From Polyangiaceae bacterium (GTDB lineage Bacteria > Myxococcota_A > Polyangia > Polyangiales > Polyangiaceae), in contig JABFXY010000027.1 in assembly GCA_013361525.1 (NCBI GenBank), positions 62,001 to 126,000 of the forward strand: a stretch of 64,000 nt of DNA, given 5' to 3'. Below, piece by piece: positions 45,083 to 53,785 of the stretch. A program made the translations under genes and the position numbers. Positions within the stretch are counted from its first letter, which is position 1. Each line of letters opens with the position of its first letter. The notes under the pieces are model-generated. The model did not search any database. It saw nothing but the letters and a program-made list of their open reading frames with translations, and was not told the origin of the DNA.

Positions 45083-46221
45083 AGCTACCTCTACGTGGGC
45101 GGTCGGGCTGGGGATCTGTTCGTTGTTCTTCGATGCGCGCGGAGTGCTTCTATTGCGTTCGTCACGCTCACCTCGCGACACGGCCGCGGTGCGAGCTCGC
45201 TGCTTCTGCGAATCTCGCGCCAGTGGAGCGCTGGAGGTACTGTGCGCCACTGGCGCGGGCGAAGAGCCTCGCTGCTTGGACGTGGCGGTGCCGTGCTTTG
45301 CAGCTCGCCCGACGGCGGGAGCCTCGGACACGCGACGGCGCATCCTTTTCTTCGACGATCGGGAGAGTGCGATAGATGCCGGCATGTTCTTGGTGTTGCG
45401 TGTGAGTGAGATTCGTGAGCCCAAATTCTTTTGGGTGAGGTGCAGGACCGAAAAGCGACGTTTCAAATCCGCAAGCTGCCTGCTGTTTCGCAGCCTCGGG
45501 GGGCGTAGTTCGAGACAACCAACGGCACCTTCAAGCGATTCCTGACACCCCCTAGTTTCGTCGCGCGCGCGCGCTGGTTTCGTCGTTCCTCCTCACTTCC
45601 TTGTGACGAAACTTCGAGGTGGATCCCATCGACAGCTCATGTCAGCCTTGCGGTATCCGCACGGTTTCGACGCTGATCTCCCATTAGGATCTCTCGATAG
45701 ACGACGGTTCTCCGGTCCTGGGTCTTTAGGTCCCATTCGAAGAGATTCCGTTCCCGGTCAGGACACATTCGCCAGGCGGATTCACCCAGCAGACAGATTC
45801 AGGCGTTCCTCAGATTCGTGCGAACCCGGGAGTTTCTTTCGCTTCCCGGGTCGTTCCTGGATCCTTTGTGCAACATGGGTGCCGTGTGGCGAAGCGCCAG
45901 GGGCACCATCCACTTTCTGTGTCCAGTGGGGCCGTTGCGCGTATTCGTGACCGATCGCCCCATGACCGAATGGTTGCAAGAATGTGCGGTCCGGGGCAGC
46001 GACGTCATGGCGCCGCCAACTGCGATGACGGGGAAAAACGCCGGGAAACTCGGTGCAAACTGAATTGTGATCCGCCGGTGAAGGCGGAAAATCTCACGTC
46101 GGCAGGACTGCAATGAGCCTGTCGCGTTGAAGCCTGGCGAAAAGCGGGCCAACGCCGAACGAACACCTCGATCGCGGGACGCGACGGCTCGCTCGACGGC
46201 GCGCTGTTTTTCGACCGGCGG
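45083..46221. other. Long region without a convincing gene, hairpin-rich; candidate ncRNA or 5' leader
   Basis: These 1139 bases separate pheS from the sigma factor. The first 384 (45083-45466) could code for an N-terminal extension of the sigma factor. The rest has lower third-position GC and no recognisable protein. Strong hairpins are visible: ACCCGGGA/TCCCGGGT (45824-45851); nested GGTGCC/GGCACC around GGCG/CGCC (45878-45907); CCACT/AGTGG (45910-45929); and a bulged stem joining 45687-45697 to 45737-45749. No signatures of tmRNA, RNase P RNA, SRP RNA or tRNA were found. Either strand could be transcribed. Confidence 0.5.
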
Positions 46222-47319
<1,098 letters not shown>

Positions 47320-47343
47320 GGGCAGAGACCTTTCGTTTCTTTG

Positions 47344-47700
47344 TCAGGCTGCCTTGGTCGAGGCGAGCTTGGCGATCGCCGCGAACGCGGCCGGGTCGAC
47401 GACTGCGAGGTCGCTCAAGATCTTGCGATCGAGGCCGATGTTCGCCTTCTTGAGGCCGGCGATGAGACGCGAGTAGCTGGTGCCGGCGGTGCGGGCGGCC
47501 GCGTTGATGCGGACGATCCACAGGCGGCGGAAATCACGCTTCTTGAGCGCGCGGCTGACGTAGCCGTACTCCCAGGCGTGACGGAGAACCTCGACCGCTT
47601 GGCGGAAGCGGTTCTTCCTGCCGAGGAAATAGCCCTCGGTCTGCTTGAGGACGCGGTTGCGGCGGCGGCGGGCTTTGAAACCTCGTTTTGCGCGGGGCAT
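47344..47700 (-). CDS. rplT: 50S ribosomal protein bL20
   Basis: The 118-residue protein has the family's standard length and a very basic start ([20 protein letters not shown]), followed by [20 protein letters not shown] and [20 protein letters not shown]. bL20 binds 23S rRNA early in large-subunit assembly and in many bacteria represses its own operon. It is placed between rpmI and pheS, which is the usual order. Confidence 0.98.
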   Translation of the reverse strand: MPRAKRGFKARRRRNRVLKQTEGYFLGRKNRFRQAVEVLRHAWEYGYVSRALKKRDFRRLWIVRINAAARTAGTSYSRLIAGLKKANIGLDRKILSDLAVVDPAAFAAIAKLASTKAA

Positions 47701-47718
47701 TTTGCAGGTCCTCCCGGA

Positions 47719-47916
47719 TCAGCCGTAGGGAAGCATCAGCTTGACGCGCTTCTCCATGGTCGAGTCGACCATGTCGTTCTTGCGCAAGCGACGGAGGCGC
47801 TTCCTGCTCTTTTCCTGCATGTTGTGGTTGAGCCCGCCCTTGCTGCGGCGGACGCGACCAGTGCCGGTGATCTTGAACCGCTTCTTCGCGGCTCGGTTCG
47901 ACTTCATCTTCGGCAT
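47719..47916 (-). CDS. rpmI: 50S ribosomal protein bL35
   Basis: The 65-residue product is exactly the family length. The start MPKMKSNRAAKKRFKITGTG is diagnostic, followed by GGLNHNMQEKSRKRLRRLRK. An in-frame ATG at 47982 would add 22 unrelated residues and was rejected. It is the first gene of an rpmI-rplT-pheS cluster; infC, usually upstream, is not present, and the neighbouring upstream gene is an unrelated lipoprotein. Confidence 0.97.
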   Translation of the reverse strand: MPKMKSNRAAKKRFKITGTGRVRRSKGGLNHNMQEKSRKRLRRLRKNDMVDSTMEKRVKLMLPYG

Positions 47917-48088
47917 GATGCCCTCGGCTACGGAACCGCTTCCTGAGGCCTCTCGAGTTTCGCGACGACCATCGCCGACCAAAAACGAGCCGTTGTGGCG
48001 CCTGCCAAGAATGCGGGGGCGCGCGTTATGGAGGAATGCGGTGGGGCTGTCAAGTCGGTGAGCGGACGCCCAGTATCGCCGCGAACCG

Positions 48089-48856
48089 TCAGGGCGCCCG
48101 CGTCACCTCGACCTCCACCGTCGTCGACTGGGCGTTCAACGTGGGGAGGAGGAGCTCGATGAAATACTTCCCAGGGACCAGGGGTACCTCGCGCTCGCGC
48201 TGCTCTTCGATGTCGGTGACGGCGCCGCCCGGCGACGTCCGATGGCCGACGACCACGGGGTAACGCTCGCGGCGAACGGCGCGAACCGCAATGATCTGCG
48301 TGAGCATTCCGCGGCGCGACATCGTCACGCGAGCACGCGAGGACGGACAGGCCGGGGGCAACCAGAGCGACGGGTCGTCGACGGGTCGCTGCGCCGAATC
48401 GAGGATGAGCGGCCGAAGCGCGAGGCCGCAATGATCGTCGAGCTCGGCGGTCCACGGCTCGCGCCCTTCGTTGCCGAGCGAAATGGTGAACTTCAGCATT
48501 TCACCGGAAGCGACCCGCAGCTCCTTTGGGTGGGTGCGTACGCGCGGCGTCCACGAAGCCGCGACGTCGCCGAACGCCGGGCAGGTTCGAAAGGCCTCGT
48601 CGAGCTCGACCCAGTCGAAGCTGCACGCTCCCTCGAACCACGTCGGCACGACGGCCGAGGACGAAAGAGAAGGAGGTGCGGCGCTGGCCGTCGGAGACGC
48701 CGAAGCCGATGCGACGGAGGTCGGGGCCGCGGCGGCGGATGCCGACGGCGCCCGCTCCGTCTCGTCCGGCTTTACGTCGTGTCCACACGCCGCCGCGAGC
48801 GCCACCGAGAAGGCGCAGGCAGTCGGAAGAACGCGGCTCGCTGCAAGCAAGGGCAT
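48089..48856 (-). CDS. Lipoprotein of unknown function with Ser/Ala linker
   Basis: The 255-residue lipoprotein has lipobox VALAAAC, a Ser-Ala-Pro-Thr-rich linker (about 25-70), and a C-terminal beta-rich domain (about 75-255: PKELRVASGEMLKFTISLGN, PGKYFIELLLPTLNAQSTTV) that looks Ig-like. It has Cys pairs that could form disulfides (GACSFDW, RTCPAF, DHCGLAL, PACPSS). No family was recognised. It ends 172 bases before rpmI, so the gap between holds the rpmI promoter and leader. Confidence 0.7.
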   Translation of the reverse strand: MPLLAASRVLPTACAFSVALAAACGHDVKPDETERAPSASAAAAPTSVASASASPTASAAPPSLSSSAVVPTWFEGACSFDWVELDEAFRTCPAFGDVAASWTPRVRTHPKELRVASGEMLKFTISLGNEGREPWTAELDDHCGLALRPLILDSAQRPVDDPSLWLPPACPSSRARVTMSRRGMLTQIIAVRAVRRERYPVVVGHRTSPGGAVTDIEEQREREVPLVPGKYFIELLLPTLNAQSTTVEVEVTRAP

Positions 48857-48964
48857 CGGAGCAACCGGAGCGACGTTCGAGCTACCACCCGAATCGAGCC
48901 CCGTCGAGCCGCTCGAGGTTAAGAACCATGCGCAGAATACCGACGTTGCACAACGCGAACGGGC

Positions 48965-49501
48965 TCATCCGGCGCGGCGGAACATCACGTCGGAGCGGAG
49001 CACGTACTTCGTCCCGCTGACGACCGGAGCGCCCTGGTGGCGAAGACGGTGCTCGAAGATCAGCGCCGTTCCGGTGTGCGGCACGACCGAACGCGCCGGA
49101 AGGTCGAACTCGGTCGCCCCTCCTTCGAAGTCCTCATTGAGGTAGACCATGAACGTGAGGGCGCTCTCCTCCATTTCGTCTCGGCGAAAACGTCCGTCGT
49201 AGTGCCAACGGAAACATTGGCCCGGGCGATACCGATAGAAGCGGAAGCGCTCGTTGAGGCCGACCGGGAGCCCGACGCGCTCGGCCCGAATGAAGGGGGA
49301 CAGACGCGACCATAGCGACGCAGCACGCGGCGCATCGTCGATCATGACGCGGGTATTGTTGCGAACGTCCGGCATCATTTCGAATCCGCGTGACGTCGTT
49401 ATCGGTGCCGGCTCGAAGCTGCGTTGCTCCGCGAGCTCGACGAGGTGCGCGCATTCGGACTTCGAGAGGAAGTTGTCGATGGTGAAGAGCGTGGAGGTCA
49501 T
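48965..49501 (-). CDS. 2-oxoglutarate/Fe(II)-dependent oxygenase (prolyl 4-hydroxylase-like)
   Basis: The 178-residue enzyme has the iron-binding facial triad H100-x-D102 (FRWHYDGRF) and H155 (FEHRLRHQG), plus Lys165 ten residues later (GTKYVLRSDV) for 2-oxoglutarate, all in the prolyl 4-hydroxylase (P4Hc) arrangement. It should hydroxylate a protein, peptide or small molecule in the cytoplasm. The start MTSTLFTIDNFLSK was chosen for its AAGGCGG Shine-Dalgarno and because the fold begins there; an in-frame ATG at 49570 adds 23 unrelated residues. Confidence 0.88.
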   Translation of the reverse strand: MTSTLFTIDNFLSKSECAHLVELAEQRSFEPAPITTSRGFEMMPDVRNNTRVMIDDAPRAASLWSRLSPFIRAERVGLPVGLNERFRFYRYRPGQCFRWHYDGRFRRDEMEESALTFMVYLNEDFEGGATEFDLPARSVVPHTGTALIFEHRLRHQGAPVVSGTKYVLRSDVMFRRAG

Positions 49502-49788
49502 GCCGCCTTTATTGCGTTCGATCGATCCTACATCCCAGGGCACGACCGGGCAGAACCGGGCAGAACCCACACGAGAACCCGCTTAGGCACACGCGATTAC
49601 ACTGCAGATCTGCACCCGCAGATCTCACGCCCGACGGAAGAATCGCAATGACCGTACAAAACCGACACACTTCGTTTGAGGTCCAACCATCTCGCGCGAA
49701 TCAGCCGATTTAACGCGTTTCGGCAATCAACATCGGACGACACAATCGCATTGCTTTCGAACGCTTCGCGATTAGAGTCCCGCGCAAC
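49502..49788. promoter_or_regulatory. Divergent intergenic region with a perfect palindrome
   Basis: This 287-bp gap separates the 2OG oxygenase from the DUF4215 protein. It holds a perfect palindrome TGCAGATCTGCA (49603-49614), with GCAGATCT repeated directly at 49618-49625, and a two-unit direct repeat ACCGGGCAGA (49545-49564). No coding sequence is apparent. The palindrome is a possible operator for either flanking gene. Confidence 0.3.
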
Positions 49789-52554
49789 ATGCGCAGTACG
49801 TCGCTGTTCCTAGCTTCGATTGTTTCACTTCTCTTCTCCGCTTCGTGTGCCGACGAGAACACCGCCGGTGACGGCGGCGAAGGTGGCGCCAATACGAGCT
49901 CCGGCGGTGCCAATGCGGGCGGTACGAATGCAGCAGGCGCGCCGCAGGGCGGCTCGGCGAATGGTGGAGCCTCGGATGGAGGTGCGGCTTCCGGCGCAGG
50001 CGGCATGGGTGGGACGCCGACAACCGGCGGAGAAGGCGGCACCGGCCCCACGACGGAATGCGGAAATACCCGCCTCGAATCGGGCGAAGAGTGTGACGAC
50101 GGCAACACGATGGACGGCGACGGTTGCTCCGCCGCCTGTCTATTCGAGCCGACCGGCCCCGACGATGTTTGCCCGGGTGAAGAGATCGCGCTGTCACCGG
50201 TCGTGGACGATCTGCAGACCGCGAGCATCGGCAGCTCCACGACGACCGCCCTCGGCCAATACGATTCGGCCTGCGGAGGTTCCGGCCACGAGACGGTCTA
50301 CCTCGTCACGCCGGCCGTCAGCGGCCAGCTCACGGCCACGCTGACGAGCGATTTCGACGCCGTCCTTCACGGGCGAAGCGATTGCGCGGCACAAGAGAGC
50401 GAGCTCGATTGCTCGGATCAATCTCTCGCCGATGCATCGGAAACCATTTCGTTCGAGGTGTTCGCGGGCGTGCCCGCGTACTTGTTCGTCGACGGTTACG
50501 GCGGCGAAGAGGGAAACTTTTCGCTCGCGATCTCGGTTGCCACGGCGTTTTGCGGCAACGGCGTCGCCGAGCTCCCCGAGGCATGCGACGACGGCAACCT
50601 CACCGCCGGCGACGGCTGCGCGACCGATTGCACCATTGAGCCGGGTGGTCTGCCGGACGCTTGTCCCGGCCAAACCTTCTTCGTCTCGGACCCCGACCCG
50701 ACGGCCGTCCGCACCCTCGGTCTGCTCGGCGATACATCGGTCTTGGGGACCGGCATTTCGGCGACCTCCTGCACCGCGAGCGGACCGCAGGCGGTCTACG
50801 CGATCGTCCCCGACGTCGACGGGGCGATGCACGTCGACCTCCTCGCTTCGTACGACGGCGCGACGCTCCACGTTCGCAACGAATGCGATATCACCGCCGC
50901 ACAGCTCGATTGCGTCGAGGCGGTCGATCCATCCGAATCGATCGGCGTGACCGTGCCGGTGTTCGCGAACAACACCTACTTCGTTTTCGTGGACTCGTCG
51001 TCGAGCAGCAACAGCGGTCCGTTTGCTGCCAACGTCACCGTCACACCCGCCGAGTGCGGCAACGACGAGGTCGACGGCGGTGAAGAATGCGACGACGGCA
51101 ACGCGGTGGTCGGCGACGGATGTGCGCCGGATTGCACGCTCGAGACGTCGGCGACGAGCAACGATGTTTGCCCCGGTGCGCCCCTCACCTTCGTCGGAAG
51201 CCCGCCCTCGGCGGTCGTCACCGCTTCGACGGCGGCGCTGGCGGCGAATTACCAGGGCTCGGGGTGCGCGACGACCACCACGGCCAAAGAAGCCGTGTAT
51301 GCCGTTGCCCCTCCGATCGACGGACGCCTCGACGTAACGGTGGATCCGAGCTTCGACGGCGCCGTGTACGTCCGCTCCGATTGCCTCACGACCGGCGCGA
51401 CGGCGCAGCTCGGCTGCGTGGATGCGCTCGATGGCAACGGCACCGAGACGCTCGGCGTCCCGGTCGTCGCCGGCTCTACCTATTACGTCTTCGTCGACAG
51501 CTCGACCTCTACCCAGTTCGGCGTGTTCGAGCTGCAATTGTCGGTTTCACCGGGTGCATGCAACAACGGTATTCTCGAAGGCGCGGAGCAGTGCGACGAC
51601 GGCAATACCCTCGCCGGGGACGGCTGCGCCGCCGATTGCACGCTGGAGCCCGCCGGCGCGGAGGACACCTGCCCTGGTGAGGTCCTGCCGCTCCAGCCGA
51701 GCGGCACCGACTACATCGCGTCGGTCTATTCGGGGCTGTCGAACCTCGCGAGCAACTACACCGCGTCGGGCTGCACGAGCACCGGGCGAGACGCGGTTTA
51801 TCAAATCGTCGCGCCGATCGACGGTGTTCTCACGGCGACGTTGCCGACCGCCGGCTTCAATGCGTCGCTACACGCCCAGACCACCTGTGGCACGAACGGG
51901 ACGCAGCTCGACTGCGCGAACGACAATAGCGGCAACGGAACGGAGACCATCCGGTTCGCCGTCCAACAGGGCGCGACCTATTACGTTATCGTCGACTCTG
52001 CCTCGACAACCAGCTTTGGTCCCTTCCAGCTGGATGTCAGCATCGTCCCACCGGGTTGCGGAGACGGGTTCGTGAACGCGAGCGGCGGAGAGGAATGCGA
52101 CGATGCGAACTTCGATGCCGGCGACGGCTGCAGCCCGACCTGCACAATGGAGACGCTGACAGGAAACGATACTTGCCCCGGTTATGCCATCGTTCTTTCG
52201 GACCCCGACCCGACGGTCCCGCGCACGACCACCATGACGAACGACACGTCCGCCCTCGTCTCGAATGTCTCCGGCACGTGCGGCGGGAGCGGGCCGGACG
52301 CGGTCTACATGATCACGAGCGACATCGACGGGACATTGAGCGCGAAGCTCTTCCCCTCCCCGGGATTGAGCCCCGTTCTCCACTCGCGCAGCACGTGCAA
52401 CAACGCGGGCACCCAGCTCGCCTGCGACGACGCGGCTTCGTCCGGCTACACGAACTCGTTCCCCATCAACGCGAACATTCCTTATTACATCTTCGTCGAC
52501 GGCCTTTCCGGTCAATCCGGGGTCTCGACGCTCACGATCACGGTGACCCCATGA
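49789..52554 (+). CDS. Surface lipoprotein with five Cys-rich DUF4215 (CDDGN) repeats
   Basis: The 921-residue lipoprotein has lipobox LLFSASC and a long Gly/Ala/Ser linker. Five modules of about 170 residues then follow, each starting with a Myxococcus Cys-rich repeat: EECDDGNTMDGDGCSAAC, EACDDGNLTAGDGCATDC, EECDDGNAVVGDGCAPDC, EQCDDGNTLAGDGCAADC and EECDDANFDAGDGCSPTC. Beta-rich parts lie between them (TYYVFVDSSTSTQFGVFELQ type, resembling PPC domains). Such proteins are typical of myxobacterial outer surfaces; ligands are unknown. It overlaps the next gene by 4 bp (ATGA), implying paired synthesis. Confidence 0.88.
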   Translation: MRSTSLFLASIVSLLFSASCADENTAGDGGEGGANTSSGGANAGGTNAAGAPQGGSANGGASDGGAASGAGGMGGTPTTGGEGGTGPTTECGNTRLESGEECDDGNTMDGDGCSAACLFEPTGPDDVCPGEEIALSPVVDDLQTASIGSSTTTALGQYDSACGGSGHETVYLVTPAVSGQLTATLTSDFDAVLHGRSDCAAQESELDCSDQSLADASETISFEVFAGVPAYLFVDGYGGEEGNFSLAISVATAFCGNGVAELPEACDDGNLTAGDGCATDCTIEPGGLPDACPGQTFFVSDPDPTAVRTLGLLGDTSVLGTGISATSCTASGPQAVYAIVPDVDGAMHVDLLASYDGATLHVRNECDITAAQLDCVEAVDPSESIGVTVPVFANNTYFVFVDSSSSSNSGPFAANVTVTPAECGNDEVDGGEECDDGNAVVGDGCAPDCTLETSATSNDVCPGAPLTFVGSPPSAVVTASTAALAANYQGSGCATTTTAKEAVYAVAPPIDGRLDVTVDPSFDGAVYVRSDCLTTGATAQLGCVDALDGNGTETLGVPVVAGSTYYVFVDSSTSTQFGVFELQLSVSPGACNNGILEGAEQCDDGNTLAGDGCAADCTLEPAGAEDTCPGEVLPLQPSGTDYIASVYSGLSNLASNYTASGCTSTGRDAVYQIVAPIDGVLTATLPTAGFNASLHAQTTCGTNGTQLDCANDNSGNGTETIRFAVQQGATYYVIVDSASTTSFGPFQLDVSIVPPGCGDGFVNASGGEECDDANFDAGDGCSPTCTMETLTGNDTCPGYAIVLSDPDPTVPRTTTMTNDTSALVSNVSGTCGGSGPDAVYMITSDIDGTLSAKLFPSPGLSPVLHSRSTCNNAGTQLACDDAASSGYTNSFPINANIPYYIFVDGLSGQSGVSTLTITVTP

Positions 52555-53708
52555 AATCCTCCTTTCGCGGCGGCACGCTGGTTGGCGCGCTCGCGCTGTC
52601 GGCCGGTCTCTTCCATTGCGGCGCGGGCACCGACGACACCGGGGGTGGCGCGCAGGGCGGCACCCCTTCGACCGGAGGTAACGGCGGAAATGGCGGCGCT
52701 CCCTCGCAAGGAGGCGCGGGCGGGACCGGCGGTGAGAACTTCACCACCAGCAATGGCGGAAACGGCGGTGAGGGCGGAACGGGCGGCATCAACGAATGCG
52801 TGTCCAAGACGGTCGAGGGCGAAAAGGTGCCGCTCGATATGCTCATCATTCAGGACCGCTCGGGCTCGATGACGACCGGCACTCGTTGGGAAGCAGCGGT
52901 CGATGCCATCAAGGCGTTCGCCGACGACGAAGGCGCGGCAGGCATTTATGCGGGTCTCGTCTACTTCCCGCCCGTGCTGGGCAGCGAGTGCGCCCTTGCG
53001 TCGTATCAACAGCTCGCGGTCCCGATCGACATCCTTCCGGACAATGCCGGAGAGATCAAAGCGTCACTCCTCAATACGACCCCCGGCGGGGGAACGCCCA
53101 TGCGACCGGCGCTGGAGGGCGCGATCGCCGGGCTCACGGATTACCTCACACTCAATCCCAACCACGAGGGAGTCGTCGTCCTGGTGACGGACGGGGATCC
53201 GGGCGGGTGCACGAACAACACGGCGAGCGACGTCGAGCAGGTTGCCGCGGACGCACTGGCGGCGACGCCGCAAATCCGCACGTTCGTCGTCGGGATGGAT
53301 GGGGCGAACTTCTCGAACCTCGACAACATCGCCGCCGCCGGCGGCACCAACGACGCATTCGACGTCGGGCAGGGGTCGGCGGACTTCCTCGCAGCGCTCG
53401 GTGACATTCGACAAGCGGCGCTCTCCTGCGAATACGTCCTGCCGACGCCGGATCCGGAAGAAGGAACACTCGATTTCGCCACCGTCGGGGTGAACTTCAT
53501 TCCAGGCCTCAATGAAGATCCGACCGCCATCCCGAAGGTCGACGGGGAGGGCTCGTGCGGCGAGCTCTCGGGTGGCTTCTACTACGATGACCCGGTCAAC
53601 CCGACGCGCGTCATCCTGTGTCCGGCGTCGTGTGACCTGATTCAGACGGGCACCGACAACGCCAAGGTCGATATCGTCCTCGGCTGCATCCTTCCGCCGC
53701 CGGAATGA
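52551..53708 (+). CDS. Exported lipoprotein with von Willebrand factor A domain
   Basis: The 385-residue product has a lipoprotein-like signal (GLFHCGAGTD), a Gly/Asn-rich linker (about 25-80), then a vWA domain (about 90-300) with an intact metal-ion-dependent adhesion site: DRSGSM (DxSxS), GGGTPMRP (Thr) and LVTDGDPGG (Asp). Cys-containing segments follow near the C-terminus. vWA domains mediate adhesion or protein contacts. The start ATG overlaps the stop of the DUF4215 gene, so the two probably act as a surface pair. Confidence 0.85.
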   Translation: MKSSFRGGTLVGALALSAGLFHCGAGTDDTGGGAQGGTPSTGGNGGNGGAPSQGGAGGTGGENFTTSNGGNGGEGGTGGINECVSKTVEGEKVPLDMLIIQDRSGSMTTGTRWEAAVDAIKAFADDEGAAGIYAGLVYFPPVLGSECALASYQQLAVPIDILPDNAGEIKASLLNTTPGGGTPMRPALEGAIAGLTDYLTLNPNHEGVVVLVTDGDPGGCTNNTASDVEQVAADALAATPQIRTFVVGMDGANFSNLDNIAAAGGTNDAFDVGQGSADFLAALGDIRQAALSCEYVLPTPDPEEGTLDFATVGVNFIPGLNEDPTAIPKVDGEGSCGELSGGFYYDDPVNPTRVILCPASCDLIQTGTDNAKVDIVLGCILPPPE

Positions 53709-53748
53709 GACCTCGCCACTTCTCGACCATCTGCGTCGCGCGCAGCTT

Positions 53749-53777
53749 TTGACAGGCCGGTGCGCGCGGACGACGAT
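53749..53777 (+). promoter_or_regulatory. Possible promoter of the XRE-STAND gene
   Basis: TTGACA (53749-53754) and GACGAT (53772-53777) are separated by exactly 17 bases, close to sigma-70 spacing, although the -10 match is poor. Transcription would start almost at the TTG start codon (53786). Confidence 0.3.
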
Positions 53778-53785
53778 GCGCACGG

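Noticed and set aside
45799..46152. Minus-strand open frame of 117 codons, and an overlapping plus-strand frame at 45818-46063
   Set aside because: Neither shows a recognisable domain, a clear Shine-Dalgarno or the third-base GC bias of the true genes; the hairpins explain the sequence pattern better. Kept as part of the non-coding region entry.
45467..46221. tmRNA, RNase P RNA, SRP RNA or tRNA
   Set aside because: Their conserved sequence blocks and CCA-type ends were looked for on both strands and not found.
49545..49567. CRISPR-like repeat
   Set aside because: Only two adjacent 10-bp units, no spacers, no cas genes.
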